Assembly (NCBI GenBank): GCA_033795365.1
Contig: JARYGU010000001.1
Coordinates: forward strand, 434,001-498,000
Direction of reading: 5' to 3'
DNA length: 64,000 bases
Source: JARYGU01 sp033795365
GTDB lineage: Bacteria; Pseudomonadota; Alphaproteobacteria; Rhizobiales; Rhizobiaceae
Both the position numbers and the translations under genes were made by a program. Position 1 is the first letter of the stretch. Each line of letters begins with the position of its first letter. Shown here piece after piece: positions 26,719-35,494 of this stretch. The notes beneath the pieces are model-generated. The model saw only the letters and a list, made by a program, of their open reading frames with translations, did no database searches and was not told the DNA's origin.

Positions 26719-27720
26719 TCAGGATTCATAAACGAGAGCCCTTGCGACGACATCGTCGGTGACAAGCCTGTTTACGTAGCGTCCTCGAAGCACGGAGCGG
26801 ATGATGGGCAGCTTGGTCCTTCCGCCGGACGCAAGAATCGAAACTGGCTTCTTCTTCAACTCTTCCAACGGCAATGCCATGATCGATTGGTTGATCGGGT
26901 GCGGGACTATATTGCCGTCGGGGTCGAGGAAGCAGCCCAAGACCTCGCCCACGGCGCCCAACTCCAGCAAGGCCGGCAAGTTCTCCTTGATGACGGCCAG
27001 CGGCATGACGGGCGAACGATGCGTAAGATCTCCGCAGGAGACCAGCCCGACCTCCGCCTCCTCCGCCTTCTTCATCACGGCGGAGATTTCATCATGCTGG
27101 AGCAATATGGCGCGAGCCTCGCTCGTGGCACAATAGATCGGCGCGGTGAGGTAGTGACATTCGACATCGAGGGATTGCGCAAGCGCAGTCGAGAGTTCGA
27201 AAGTATTGATGCCGGAACCGCGTGCCACGGCGCCCATCATTCCAACCACCCAAGAATTCTTCAGCCGGCGTTCTGTAATGCGGCGCACGGCAAAACTCAG
27301 CGTATTCCCCCAGCCAACGCCGATGCCGTGACGCCTGGAGACGTGGGAATCGAGTACGATGCCGGCAGCTTCCCCGATCGTGCGCTGGGAACCCTGATAG
27401 TCCTGCACCGCCGGGACTACCATCACCTCTTCGAGACCGAAGCGGACCTTCAATTCCTCCTCGAGCTTGATGCATTCGATCATCGGCATGCGAAGATCCA
27501 CGACCACCGCGCCTTCGGCACGCACGATGCCGATGATCTTGTTGACACGAAGCCTGGTTATCTCCAGCTGATCGGCGATCTCCTGCTGCGTCATCCCGGC
27601 GACGAAATAGAACCAGGCTATGCGCGCCTTCAGATGGTCGCTCTCTGCATCTACCGAAAATCCGCCGTTCACACGCGCTCCATTGTTCAATGCGCCGCCG
27701 CTACTTCTAGGCGGCATCAT
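26719..27720 (-). CDS. SorC-family sugar-responsive transcriptional regulator
   Basis: 333 residues. An N-terminal helix-turn-helix lies at about 40-63 (AGMTQQEIADQLEITRLRVNKII) and the sugar-binding domain fills the rest, with GVGWGNTLSFAVR and SILASGGRTKLPIIRSVLRG as family landmarks. Its start overlaps the stop of the SIS-domain gene by 4 bases (ATGA), so the two are co-translated. It most likely controls the adjacent sugar operon starting at 26452. Confidence 0.9.
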   Translation of the reverse strand: MMPPRSSGGALNNGARVNGGFSVDAESDHLKARIAWFYFVAGMTQQEIADQLEITRLRVNKIIGIVRAEGAVVVDLRMPMIECIKLEEELKVRFGLEEVMVVPAVQDYQGSQRTIGEAAGIVLDSHVSRRHGIGVGWGNTLSFAVRRITERRLKNSWVVGMMGAVARGSGINTFELSTALAQSLDVECHYLTAPIYCATSEARAILLQHDEISAVMKKAEEAEVGLVSCGDLTHRSPVMPLAVIKENLPALLELGAVGEVLGCFLDPDGNIVPHPINQSIMALPLEELKKKPVSILASGGRTKLPIIRSVLRGRYVNRLVTDDVVARALVYES

Positions 27721-28268
27721 TCCAGATTGGTGTGGTTCTGGCGCATGGCTTCCGCCGACACTCCAAGCCGTTCCTTGAGTTTGAGGATGATCCCCTCAAA
27801 CAGAATGTATTGAGCGCCCTCGAAAAGCGAGCCCATCGGCAAAACCGACGTCGAGCCGCCAGTGTCGTTGGCCATGGTCTGAGCCGGTATGGCAACAACA
27901 TGGTCGGCCATTTCAGGGCAGGCACCGTTCGGCTGCGCGGTAATGCAAAGCGTTTTGGCACCATTTCCCGCCGCCGTCTTCATCAGCGCGGCAACCGTGG
28001 AGAAATCGCCAGGACCCGCCGAAACGACAAGCAGGTCGCCCGCGCCGATAGGCGCAGTCGTCATATCTCCCACAACGCCCACGTCCAGTCCGAGGTGGAA
28101 CAGACGCATAGCCAGCCCCTTGACCTGCAATCCTTCCCGCCCGACGCCATAAAGCATTACACGGCGTGCCTTGGCGATTGCCTCCACTGCTTGATCGACC
28201 TCGCCATCGTCCAAGCCCTCGAAAACCCCTGCCAGCTCATCAAGAGCCTTCTGATAAATTGACGACAA
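27717..28268 (-). CDS. SIS-domain sugar-phosphate isomerase (6-phospho-3-hexuloisomerase-like)
   Basis: 183 residues of a single SIS domain: VMLYGVGREGLQVKGLAMRLFHLGLDVGVVGD is the phosphosugar-binding first half and DLLVVSAGPGDFSTV contains the Ser/Gly loop. An ATG at 28289 is in frame, but GGAGGAG lies downstream of it and 6 bases before a TTG at 28268, so TTG is the likely start. HxlB/GutQ-type proteins isomerise ketose/aldose phosphates. Coupling to a SorC regulator and proximity to the kinase operon suggest it isomerises a phosphorylated intermediate of the same pathway. Confidence 0.82.
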   Translation of the reverse strand: MSSIYQKALDELAGVFEGLDDGEVDQAVEAIAKARRVMLYGVGREGLQVKGLAMRLFHLGLDVGVVGDMTTAPIGAGDLLVVSAGPGDFSTVAALMKTAAGNGAKTLCITAQPNGACPEMADHVVAIPAQTMANDTGGSTSVLPMGSLFEGAQYILFEGIILKLKERLGVSAEAMRQNHTNLE

Positions 28269-28747
28269 GAAAACTCCTCCGAATTGCATTCAGGAAGTGC
28301 CTCAATAACCTGAGAGTAATCGATGCTCAATGGACAGCGGCCGTTATGTTGGCGTTGTAGTGGAACACCAAGCCCAAGGGTGGCCGGGTTCCGGTCGGCG
28401 ATCCAGCCAAACCCTCTCGGCAACTCGATGATCACTCGGCATGAGTTGGAGTAAGTAAGGGCACTTCGATAAACTGCTTGTCGAAGCTCTCATTTTTTCA
28501 ATGAGTTTCCAAGGGAGTGTCTGTATCCGATTTACCAAATTGAAATATGCCTCGCCCTAGCCTGAAGATTGCGGAAGCATCGCCGCGGGCAGTGGATTCC
28601 ATCTTAATCGAAGACATTGGACAATAGCATCATGGCGGCCGAGCGTTTGAATTTCAGGTCGAGAAAGATATCGACCGTGATGACTGCCAAGTCGGCGAAC
28701 TTCACCTTCAATCGGTTTGCGATGCATCGCTAACGGCGGGGATTCCT
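28269..28747. other. Divergent intergenic region, no gene supported
   Basis: About 480 bases separating the minus-strand SIS-SorC operon from the plus-strand methyltransferase gene. It is less GC-rich than its flanks and should contain both promoters. I find no convincing reading frame or RNA gene. Confidence 0.4.
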
Positions 28748-29431
28748 ATGGACCAAACGCCACGCGTTTCTGAACGGCACTTTCGTTTCATGGGTCTCGA
28801 TCTCGTGCTCGCCGGCAAGGTGCTTGTTCCGCGTGCCGAAACGGAGCTGCTTGCGCGTCGCGCTGTGGCGTTGCTCGCCTCAGTCAGGGAAAAGGAGCCG
28901 ATCGCCATCGACATGTGCTGCGGTTCGGGCAATCTTGCCTGTGCAATCGCCGAAGGCGTCCCATCGGCGCATGTGCTCGCCGCCGACCTGACCGACGATG
29001 CGGTGCGCACTGCGAAGATCAACGTCGCGCGTCTCGGTCTTTCCGGCCGTGTCGTCGTCCGTCAAGGCGATCTCTTTTCGGCACTTGCGGGCGATCATGT
29101 GGAAGGCCGCGCTGCGATAATTGTGTGCAATCCGCCATACATCTCCACCGCGCGGCTTGACGGTGATAGTGCGCATCTTCTGGAAATGGAGCCGCGCGAA
29201 GCTTTCGACGGCGGTACCTACGGCATTTCCATTCAGCAGCGGCTGGTGCGCGAAGCGCCGGCCTTTCTGAGGCCCGGCGGGCACCTGCTTTTCGAGTTCG
29301 GAGCCGGTCAAGAGCGGCAGGCCGCCGCCCTGCTAACCCGCGTCGGGGTTTATGACGTGCTCGACTTCGTCCGGGACGAAGAAGGACGACCCCGTGTCGC
29401 TGCAGCCAGGCTCAAGGAAACTGCTCCGTGA
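28748..29431 (+). CDS. PrmC/HemK-like class I methyltransferase
   Basis: 227 residues, Rossmann-fold SAM-dependent methyltransferase. The N-terminal VLVPRAETELLARRAV corresponds to the PRxETE motif of glutamine N5-methyltransferases. The SAM motif I is DMCCGSGNLA at about 55-64, and NPPY at 128-131 is the catalytic loop of amide/amine N-methyltransferases. It lacks the helical N-terminal domain of true PrmC, so it probably methylates an amide or amine nitrogen of something other than release factors. The stop overlaps the next gene by 4 bases, so the two act together. Confidence 0.85.
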   Translation: MDQTPRVSERHFRFMGLDLVLAGKVLVPRAETELLARRAVALLASVREKEPIAIDMCCGSGNLACAIAEGVPSAHVLAADLTDDAVRTAKINVARLGLSGRVVVRQGDLFSALAGDHVEGRAAIIVCNPPYISTARLDGDSAHLLEMEPREAFDGGTYGISIQQRLVREAPAFLRPGGHLLFEFGAGQERQAAALLTRVGVYDVLDFVRDEEGRPRVAAARLKETAP

Positions 29432-30534
29432 GTCTCGTGCGCGCGATGGAGCCCGATGACGTCAAGGTCGTCGCCGCCCTCTTCCGAAACACTTTCCTTC
29501 ACAAACGGCTGCCGGCGGCGAACGATTTGAACGCGTATATGCGCAGCTTCTACCTGGACGGGCCATTTCGAGAGCCGGATCTTCCGTCTCTCGTGCATGT
29601 GGCTGATGACGGGCGCATTTCCGGCTTCGTCGGCGTGCACTCGGTTTCCTTTCTCTATCGCGAAAAGCGGCTGCGGGCAGCCTTCTGCGGCGCGTTGATG
29701 TCGGCAGCACCCGGTCGCGATCCGCTTGCCGGCGCGCGCCTTCTGAAAGCGTTTTTGGCCGGTCCTCAGGACATTTCGCTAAGCGAGACCGCCAATCCGG
29801 TTTCCCAGGCAATGTGGGAGCGCCTGCACGGCGCCGTGCTCCACGACTATAGTCTGGAGTGGTTCCGCATTCTGCACCCTGCCGGTTTTCTGCTTGCAAC
29901 GGGTGCGCTCAAGTTTCCCGTCCTCGGCCATCTGAAACCGGTTGCAAAGCTCGCCGACCGCATGCTCGCACGTCGGAGGGAAAAGTCTGACCTTGGCGGC
30001 ATGGTTGCGGAGCGGGCTGCCGGCGCGCTCCTGACGGAAGAGGTGGATCGGGAGGAGTTCGCAGCAATGGTGCGCCGTTTCGGCGAGTATTTCTCCGCTC
30101 GACCCGACTGGAGCGACGGCTATCTGGATCATGTGCTGGAGAGCGCGCTCGACAAACCGGATTTCGGACAGCCTGTCATGATGGCCGTACGGACGAAGTC
30201 CGGTGAAACGATCGGTGGGTTTCTCTATCATGTGAGGCTTGGCGGAATCGGCCGGGTGCTGCAGGTGCTTTCCGCTCCCGGCCGCTGCGGCATCATTCTC
30301 GATCGACTGTTCGCCGATGCGCTCGACCGTGGCGCCGTGGGACTGAGAGGGCGCAGCCAGCCGGCAATTCTGGAGGCGGCATCCGGCCGCTCCATAATCT
30401 TCGCAACGGTTTCCGCAACCGTCGTCCACGCGCGCGACCCGGCGTTCGCGGCACCTTTCCTGTCGGGTGACTGTTTCCTCAACGGCCTTGCCGGAGAATC
30501 CTGGAATCGCTTTTTCGGCGGCAATTTCCGCTGA
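29428..30534 (+). CDS. GNAT-like N-acyltransferase family protein
   Basis: 368 residues. The first about 150 residues resemble a GNAT acetyltransferase fold (LVRAMEPDDVKVVAALFR at the start, then GFVGVHSVSFLYR and a helix-strand run). The remaining half may be a second, degenerate GNAT-like unit (FGQPVMMAVRTKSGETIGGFLYHV). I cannot point to a canonical acetyl-CoA loop, so acyl donor and activity are uncertain. It overlaps the methyltransferase gene by 4 bases and converges on the NadE-like gene 35 bases away. Confidence 0.65.
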   Translation: MSLVRAMEPDDVKVVAALFRNTFLHKRLPAANDLNAYMRSFYLDGPFREPDLPSLVHVADDGRISGFVGVHSVSFLYREKRLRAAFCGALMSAAPGRDPLAGARLLKAFLAGPQDISLSETANPVSQAMWERLHGAVLHDYSLEWFRILHPAGFLLATGALKFPVLGHLKPVAKLADRMLARRREKSDLGGMVAERAAGALLTEEVDREEFAAMVRRFGEYFSARPDWSDGYLDHVLESALDKPDFGQPVMMAVRTKSGETIGGFLYHVRLGGIGRVLQVLSAPGRCGIILDRLFADALDRGAVGLRGRSQPAILEAASGRSIIFATVSATVVHARDPAFAAPFLSGDCFLNGLAGESWNRFFGGNFR

Positions 30535-30551
30535 GACCGGAAAAGCGACCG

Positions 30552-30569
30552 CGGCTTTTTGCGAAGCCG
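30552..30569. terminator. Short stem-loop at a convergent junction
   Basis: CGGCTT/AAGCCG with a 6-base loop lies between the stop codons of the GNAT-like and NadE-like genes, in a gap of only 35 bases. It could serve both strands, but the stem is only 6 bp. Confidence 0.35.
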
Positions 30570-31574
30570 TCAGAAGCCGATCTCTTCCACCAGCCTGACG
30601 AGCAAGGCCTTTTCATGCAGGTAGCGCGTCGCTCTCCGCTTTGCCTCTATATCAGCAAAAACGCGTCCGACTTCATCAGCAGAAAGACCCACGGCTAAGC
30701 CCACTTCGCCAGCGGGCATCCCATGATTGTAGCCGTAAAGGCAAAGGTCCATCTTGTCCCAGGGAAGAGAAAAGTAAAACTCCTCCTGCGTCTGGGAAAG
30801 CGAATAGGTATCCGTCGTCGGCGGCCGCGAACGGATTTCCTGCGAGATTCCGAGATGGTCGGCGAGAGCGTAGACCTGGCTTTTGTAGAGATGAGCTATG
30901 GGCTTGACGTCGGCCGCACCGTCGCCGTTCTTCACGAAGAAGCCCTGATCGTACTCCAGCCGGTTCGGAGTCCCGAGAACCGCAAAATTCAATCGATCGG
31001 CGTGGTAGTATTCAAGCTGCTTGCGCGTGCGCTGCTTCATGTTCGTCGCGGCGACGATGCCGAGATAGGTGGCGTGCGGAATACGAAGGCGTGCTTGTTT
31101 GCCTGCGGGATCGGCGACGACGAGATAGGAAAGATTGTAGCCCCCCTCGAGCGCATTGCCGATTACGACTTTAGAAGTCCAGCCGGCCCCGTAGTTCGGT
31201 ACGATGGAGCGAATGAAGGCGTCGCGCCGTTCATAGCAACCCATGGCGGCAAGCGTCGGTCCGATATCTTCCAGCACGCTCTCGATGCCCAGGGACTCGA
31301 CAGCGAGGCGGCCGAGACGCAGACTTTCCGGATCCGAATCGTGTTCGGGCATGAACAGTGCGAAGACATTCCTTGCGCCGACCGCCCGCACTGCAAGCGC
31401 AGCCGAGACGCTGGAGTCGATGCCGCCCGACAAGCCGACGACGAGGCCGCGCTTACGCAAGGTGCGCAACTGCTGCCGCAAGGCCTCCGCGATCCTCCGG
31501 GTCTCCGCTTCCGGATCGATCTCGAGAACATGCGCACCGAAAGCCGTGAATTTCATTTCGGCTTGAGCTTTCAT
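30570..31574 (-). CDS. nadE: NAD synthetase-like ATP pyrophosphatase (NadE family)
   Basis: 334 residues, ammonia-dependent (no glutaminase domain) NAD-synthetase fold. The PP-loop SGGIDSSVSAAL begins at residue 49. NLSYLVVADPAGKQARLRIPHATYLGIVAATNMKQRTRK and LRPKSH-region-like GDGAADVKPIAHLYKSQVY follow the family order. NadE adenylates a carboxylate and amidates it. It overlaps the AMP-ligase gene by 4 bases (ATGA) and is the last gene of an operon with an acyl carrier protein and an AsnB-type amidotransferase. It may therefore be recruited to amidate a biosynthetic intermediate instead of making NAD. Confidence 0.85.
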   Translation of the reverse strand: MKAQAEMKFTAFGAHVLEIDPEAETRRIAEALRQQLRTLRKRGLVVGLSGGIDSSVSAALAVRAVGARNVFALFMPEHDSDPESLRLGRLAVESLGIESVLEDIGPTLAAMGCYERRDAFIRSIVPNYGAGWTSKVVIGNALEGGYNLSYLVVADPAGKQARLRIPHATYLGIVAATNMKQRTRKQLEYYHADRLNFAVLGTPNRLEYDQGFFVKNGDGAADVKPIAHLYKSQVYALADHLGISQEIRSRPPTTDTYSLSQTQEEFYFSLPWDKMDLCLYGYNHGMPAGEVGLAVGLSADEVGRVFADIEAKRRATRYLHEKALLVRLVEEIGF

Positions 31575-33112
31575 TCTGCGCCCTCCAGCGCTCCGGCCGC
31601 CAGGCGGCGGCTTACCTTGCCGGTATCCGTTCGCGGCAGTTCGTCACGCAGCATGACGATCTTCGGCACCATGAACTCTTCCAGATGCCGGGCGCAATGA
31701 GCCATGATCTCACGCTCGGTAAGCTCCGTGCTGCATACCACCATTGCTGCGATCGCCTGTCCGAGCACGGGATCGGGGACGCCTGTGACCACGGCCTCCA
31801 TAACGCCGGGCAGGGAATGGATCACCGCCTCGACCTCCTTCGGCGCGACCTTTTCGCCACGTGTCTTGATGATGTCGTCCTTGCGGCCGACGAAGTAGAG
31901 GTAACCTTCCTCATCGGTGCGGAAGACGTCGCCGGTGTAGAGCAATCTTTCCCAGGGTTTGCGGCCAGCCCGCAGCACCGCGTCCGTAGCTTGCGGGTTG
32001 CGCCAGTACCCCTGCATCACATGCGGGCCACGAATGACAAGTTCTCCGGTGACACCGGGCGGGACCGGACGGCCTTCCCCGTCCACCACAAAAGCTTCGG
32101 TGTTGGGAATGGCGATACCGACTGAATCGGGGCGCCGGTCCAGTTCCTCCGGCGGGAGGTAAGTGCAGCGCTTGCATTCCGTCAGACCGTACATGGAATA
32201 GAGCTTCGCCCCCGGGAAGAGGTTTCGCAACCGGGCGATGTGCTCGGTCGGCAGGGCGGCCGCGGTGTTGGTAAGGTAACGCAGATCCGGCAGCATGCCA
32301 GGTCCGAGGCTTGGCAAACGCAGGATCATCGCCGCCATGGTCGGCACCAGCGGCAGACCGGTGACACGCTCGCGGCGCATCGTCTCGAAGATCGCCTGTG
32401 GAAAGGCGAAAGACTTTTCGAGCACCAGCGTCGCGCCGAGCCGGACGCTCATCAGAAGCTGGTAAAGACCGTAGTCGAAGGCAAGCGGCAGCACGCTCAA
32501 GATGATGTCGTCGGAGCGGCCCTCGAGATAGGTGACAATCGAGTCGGACGCCGCATCGATATTGCGATGCGTCATCATCACGCCCTTCGGCTGGCCGGTG
32601 GAGCCGGAGGTGTAGATCAGCATGGCAAGGTCGCTGTCTATCCCGCCGTGACCAACGCATTCCGCCTCCTCTTGGAGGCAAGCCGAAAAGGAAATCACGC
32701 CGTCCGGAACCCCGTCGCTGCCTTCCGTGGAGATAAGAGCGACAGGCCGACCGCCGCGCCCGGCGAGCGCTTCGCGCACGACGGGCAGCAGCCGCGCCTG
32801 GGTAAGGATCGCCGCCGGCTCGCAATTGTCGACGATATAGGCGAGCTTACCGGCTTTGGTGGACGGATTGATCGGACTGAAGGTCGCGCCGGCCTTGAGC
32901 GTCCCAAAGATGGAAACAGCCGCTTCCCAGCAATTGTCCATGAAGACGAGTACGCGGTCGTCGCGGCGCACCCCATAGCCGGCAAGCGCCGCCGCGAGTG
33001 CGCCGGCCATCCCGTCAAGCTCACCGAAGGAGAGTCGGCGTTCGGCCGTCACCAGCGCGGTTTTCCCGGGGCTTCGGCCCGTACTTTTACTCAGGAACCG
33101 CTCGACCCTCAT
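31571..33112 (-). CDS. AMP-dependent acyl/aminoacyl ligase (ANL superfamily)
   Basis: 513 residues, complete ANL adenylating enzyme. The phosphate-binding loop YTSGSTGQPKG is at about 167-177, followed by YSMYGLTECK, LYTGDVFRTDEEGYLYFVGRKDDIIKTRGEKV and the C-terminal PRTDTGKVSRR with the catalytic Lys. It would adenylate an acid and load it on the phosphopantetheine of the acyl carrier protein encoded 12 bases upstream. The substrate is unknown; the enzyme is a stand-alone ligase, not part of an NRPS. Confidence 0.92.
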   Translation of the reverse strand: MRVERFLSKSTGRSPGKTALVTAERRLSFGELDGMAGALAAALAGYGVRRDDRVLVFMDNCWEAAVSIFGTLKAGATFSPINPSTKAGKLAYIVDNCEPAAILTQARLLPVVREALAGRGGRPVALISTEGSDGVPDGVISFSACLQEEAECVGHGGIDSDLAMLIYTSGSTGQPKGVMMTHRNIDAASDSIVTYLEGRSDDIILSVLPLAFDYGLYQLLMSVRLGATLVLEKSFAFPQAIFETMRRERVTGLPLVPTMAAMILRLPSLGPGMLPDLRYLTNTAAALPTEHIARLRNLFPGAKLYSMYGLTECKRCTYLPPEELDRRPDSVGIAIPNTEAFVVDGEGRPVPPGVTGELVIRGPHVMQGYWRNPQATDAVLRAGRKPWERLLYTGDVFRTDEEGYLYFVGRKDDIIKTRGEKVAPKEVEAVIHSLPGVMEAVVTGVPDPVLGQAIAAMVVCSTELTEREIMAHCARHLEEFMVPKIVMLRDELPRTDTGKVSRRLAAGALEGAE

Positions 33113-33124
33113 CGCTCTACTTCC

Positions 33125-33391
33125 TCAGGCCGCAGCCGCGTTCGGGATATTCCGGCCGACAAAAGCAGCGATATTGTCAATCGAATCGAGGTTGTCCGGC
33201 ACGATGTCAGTGTCGGCGATCGTAAAGCCGAAGCGGTCCTCGATAAAAGCGACCAACTCAAGAACGCCGGTCGAATCGATGATGCCGGCGCCTATCAGAG
33301 ATTCCGTGTCGGACGGCAGGCCGGTTTCCTCCCCAAACAGGAAACTCTCCACCATGAACGCCCGTAAAGCTTGTTTCGTCATCTCGAACAT
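33125..33391 (-). CDS. Stand-alone acyl carrier protein
   Basis: 88 residues, four-helix ACP fold with a phosphopantetheine site at Ser40 in GAGIIDSTGVLELVAFIE. The motif is DST where fatty-acid ACP has DSL, a variation common in carrier proteins of secondary metabolism. ORF length and acidic composition fit. It lies between the AsnB-like gene (22 bases upstream) and the AMP ligase (12 bases downstream) and so is the probable carrier on which the ligase loads its substrate. Confidence 0.9.
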   Translation of the reverse strand: MFEMTKQALRAFMVESFLFGEETGLPSDTESLIGAGIIDSTGVLELVAFIEDRFGFTIADTDIVPDNLDSIDNIAAFVGRNIPNAAAA

Positions 33392-33413
33392 TTATATTCT
33401 CCTTGTTCTCCAT

Positions 33414-35369
33414 CTAGGCCGCCTTTTCGGCGTTCGTGCTTGCCTTTGCGAAAGTGTCCATCCAGAGCTGTGTCGAAAGGATGCCGACAAAGGCCGTATC
33501 GTCGCGGAATCCCGGCGCTGGATTGGCGTTGCATTTGTCCACGAGCTTGCAAACCGCGTTCGGGCTGAACAGGCCATGCGCCGCGATATGGCGTGGATCG
33601 AGTGCGGCCCTTACGTAGTCGAGCGCGCCGGCACCGGTGAAGGCGCGGCTGTCGGGTGCACGATAGGGCTGTTTAACGCGCCGGCCGATCGCTTCGGGCA
33701 ACCTGTCGGCCATAGCCTTCCGAAGAATGTGCTTTTCATTCAAACCCTTGAGCTTCATCCTGGGCGGAAGAGCAGCGGCAAACTCCACCAGCCGGTGATC
33801 GAGGAAGGGAAAGCGCCCCTCTACCCCATTGCCCATGGCCATACGGTCGCCCTGGCTCGAAAGGATGTATCCCGGCAGCAGGAAGCGCGTCTCGAGATAC
33901 TGTGCCTGGTGCAACGGATGCCAGCGCGCAAAGCGGTGCGGAAGACTGGAAACCATCTCCTCGGTCGCATCATAGCCCGCAAGTTGCGCCTTGAGATCAC
34001 CGGAGAAGAAGAGTTTCGCCGCCGCCGTGGCGCGCAGGCGCGGGCGGTGCGAGAAGAGCGGATCGTTGAGGGCGGCGATGTCCGCGCCGAAGAAGGCGGC
34101 AAGCGTGGCGGGCGTCTGCTTTTGCAAACCCGGGAGATAGGGGTAAAGCTTGCGGAAGAGTTGAGGACGGATGCTCGAGTCCGGCTGTCGGGCGCAGAAG
34201 CGGCGCACCTGTGCTTCCTTGAAGATGTCGTATCCGGCGAAGATCTCGTCCGCACCCTCGCCGGTGAGAACCACCTTCACACCCGCCTCGCGAATCCGCG
34301 CCGAAAGCTTCAGCATCGGCGCGGCGGCCGTGCGCAGAAGCGGCTTTTCGGCAAGGCGCACGACCTCCGGAAAAATCGCCGCGATGTCGCCCTCGCTGCA
34401 ATGGGCGGTGTGGTTCCGAACGCCGAGATGGCGCGCCATCATCGCCTGGAAGCCGCTTTCATCATGTTCGGGACTGTCGAAGGTGATCGAGAAGGTCGCA
34501 AGTCCCTTTGGTACCTGTTCAGCCGCCAGCGCCGCGATCACGGAGGAATCGAGCCCACCGGAGAGACATGCGCCCACGGGCACGTCTGCCCGCAGGCGGA
34601 TGCGTGTGGCATCTTCCAGAAGCGCTTTCAGCTTCTGCACCGCCTCGTTCTCATCGGTCGGCGCTCCGGCCTCCGCCGCGTCCGGAAAATCGAGGCTCCA
34701 ATAGGTGGAAATCCGCCGGCCACCCGTATCCGCGATCAGGAAGGAGCCTGGCTCCAGTTCGCTGACGCCGGAAAAGATCGTGCGCGGAGCAATCGGCGAC
34801 CATATGGTGAAAATCTGATCGAGCGCCAGCGGATCGAGTGCTGCGGTGAAGCCTGGCACCTGAAGCAGCGCCTTCACCTCCGACGCAAAGTAGAGTGTTC
34901 CGGCATGCTCGGCGTAGAAGAGCGGCCGGACCCCCATACGGTCGCGTGCCAGCATCACACGCCGTTGCCGACCGTCCCATAGCGCGAAAGCGAAATCGCC
35001 GTTGAGGCGCGAAAGACAGGCCTCTCCCATTTCCTCGTAAAGGTGAAGGATCACCTCCGTATCGCCGCCGGTGCGGAAATTACGGCCACGCGCGCGCAAC
35101 TCCTCGCGCAATTCCACATAGTTGAAGATTTCGCCATTGAAGGCAACGGCTATGGACCCATCGGCGGAAAGCATCGGCTGGGCGCTATCGGCGCCCCCCA
35201 CGATGGACAGGCGCACATGCGAAAGCCCGGCGCCGACCTCTCGCCCTTCTGCCGGTGCGACGAAGATGCCGCGATCGTCCGGCCCGCGATGGACAAGCAC
35301 TTTTCCCATCGCCGAAAGCAATCGCTCTGGTCGCCCCACCTCTCCAAGGTAGCCCGCAAAACCGCACAT
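33414..35369 (-). CDS. asnB: Glutamine-hydrolysing asparagine synthetase-type amidotransferase
   Basis: 651 residues. The class II glutaminase domain begins with MCGFAGYLG (nucleophile Cys2 after Met removal) and has RLSIVGGADSAQPM and AFNGEIFNY. The synthetase domain has the PP-loop SGGLDSS at 260-266 and LTGEGADEIFAGYD. It converts an Asp-like carboxylate to an amide or joins an amine, with ATP to AMP. It is longer than housekeeping AsnB (about 550) and is the first gene of a four-gene operon with ACP, ligase and NadE-like protein, which favours a specialised metabolite role over general asparagine supply. Confidence 0.9.
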   Translation of the reverse strand: MCGFAGYLGEVGRPERLLSAMGKVLVHRGPDDRGIFVAPAEGREVGAGLSHVRLSIVGGADSAQPMLSADGSIAVAFNGEIFNYVELREELRARGRNFRTGGDTEVILHLYEEMGEACLSRLNGDFAFALWDGRQRRVMLARDRMGVRPLFYAEHAGTLYFASEVKALLQVPGFTAALDPLALDQIFTIWSPIAPRTIFSGVSELEPGSFLIADTGGRRISTYWSLDFPDAAEAGAPTDENEAVQKLKALLEDATRIRLRADVPVGACLSGGLDSSVIAALAAEQVPKGLATFSITFDSPEHDESGFQAMMARHLGVRNHTAHCSEGDIAAIFPEVVRLAEKPLLRTAAAPMLKLSARIREAGVKVVLTGEGADEIFAGYDIFKEAQVRRFCARQPDSSIRPQLFRKLYPYLPGLQKQTPATLAAFFGADIAALNDPLFSHRPRLRATAAAKLFFSGDLKAQLAGYDATEEMVSSLPHRFARWHPLHQAQYLETRFLLPGYILSSQGDRMAMGNGVEGRFPFLDHRLVEFAAALPPRMKLKGLNEKHILRKAMADRLPEAIGRRVKQPYRAPDSRAFTGAGALDYVRAALDPRHIAAHGLFSPNAVCKLVDKCNANPAPGFRDDTAFVGILSTQLWMDTFAKASTNAEKAA

Positions 35370-35494
35370 AACTCAGACCGTTTTTCCCGCGAGGAATAGT
35401 GCGAGAAACGTGATGCAATACAACTAGCAAAGGACTAACGGCAGAGTGGAGATTCATCACTTGGTTAGTGAGTCGCTAAAGCAGCGCGGATTGG

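Noticed and set aside
33174..34982. 602-codon plus-strand frame opposite the AsnB-type gene
   Set aside because: The minus strand carries an unmistakable amidotransferase with intact motifs; the plus frame has the His/Arg/Asp-rich composition of a shadow.
33414..35369. Assignment of the AsnB-type gene to N-acetylglutaminylglutamine amide synthesis
   Set aside because: That pathway pairs the amidotransferase with a fused acetyltransferase-ligase; here the partners are ACP, AMP ligase and NadE-like protein, so the match is only at family level.
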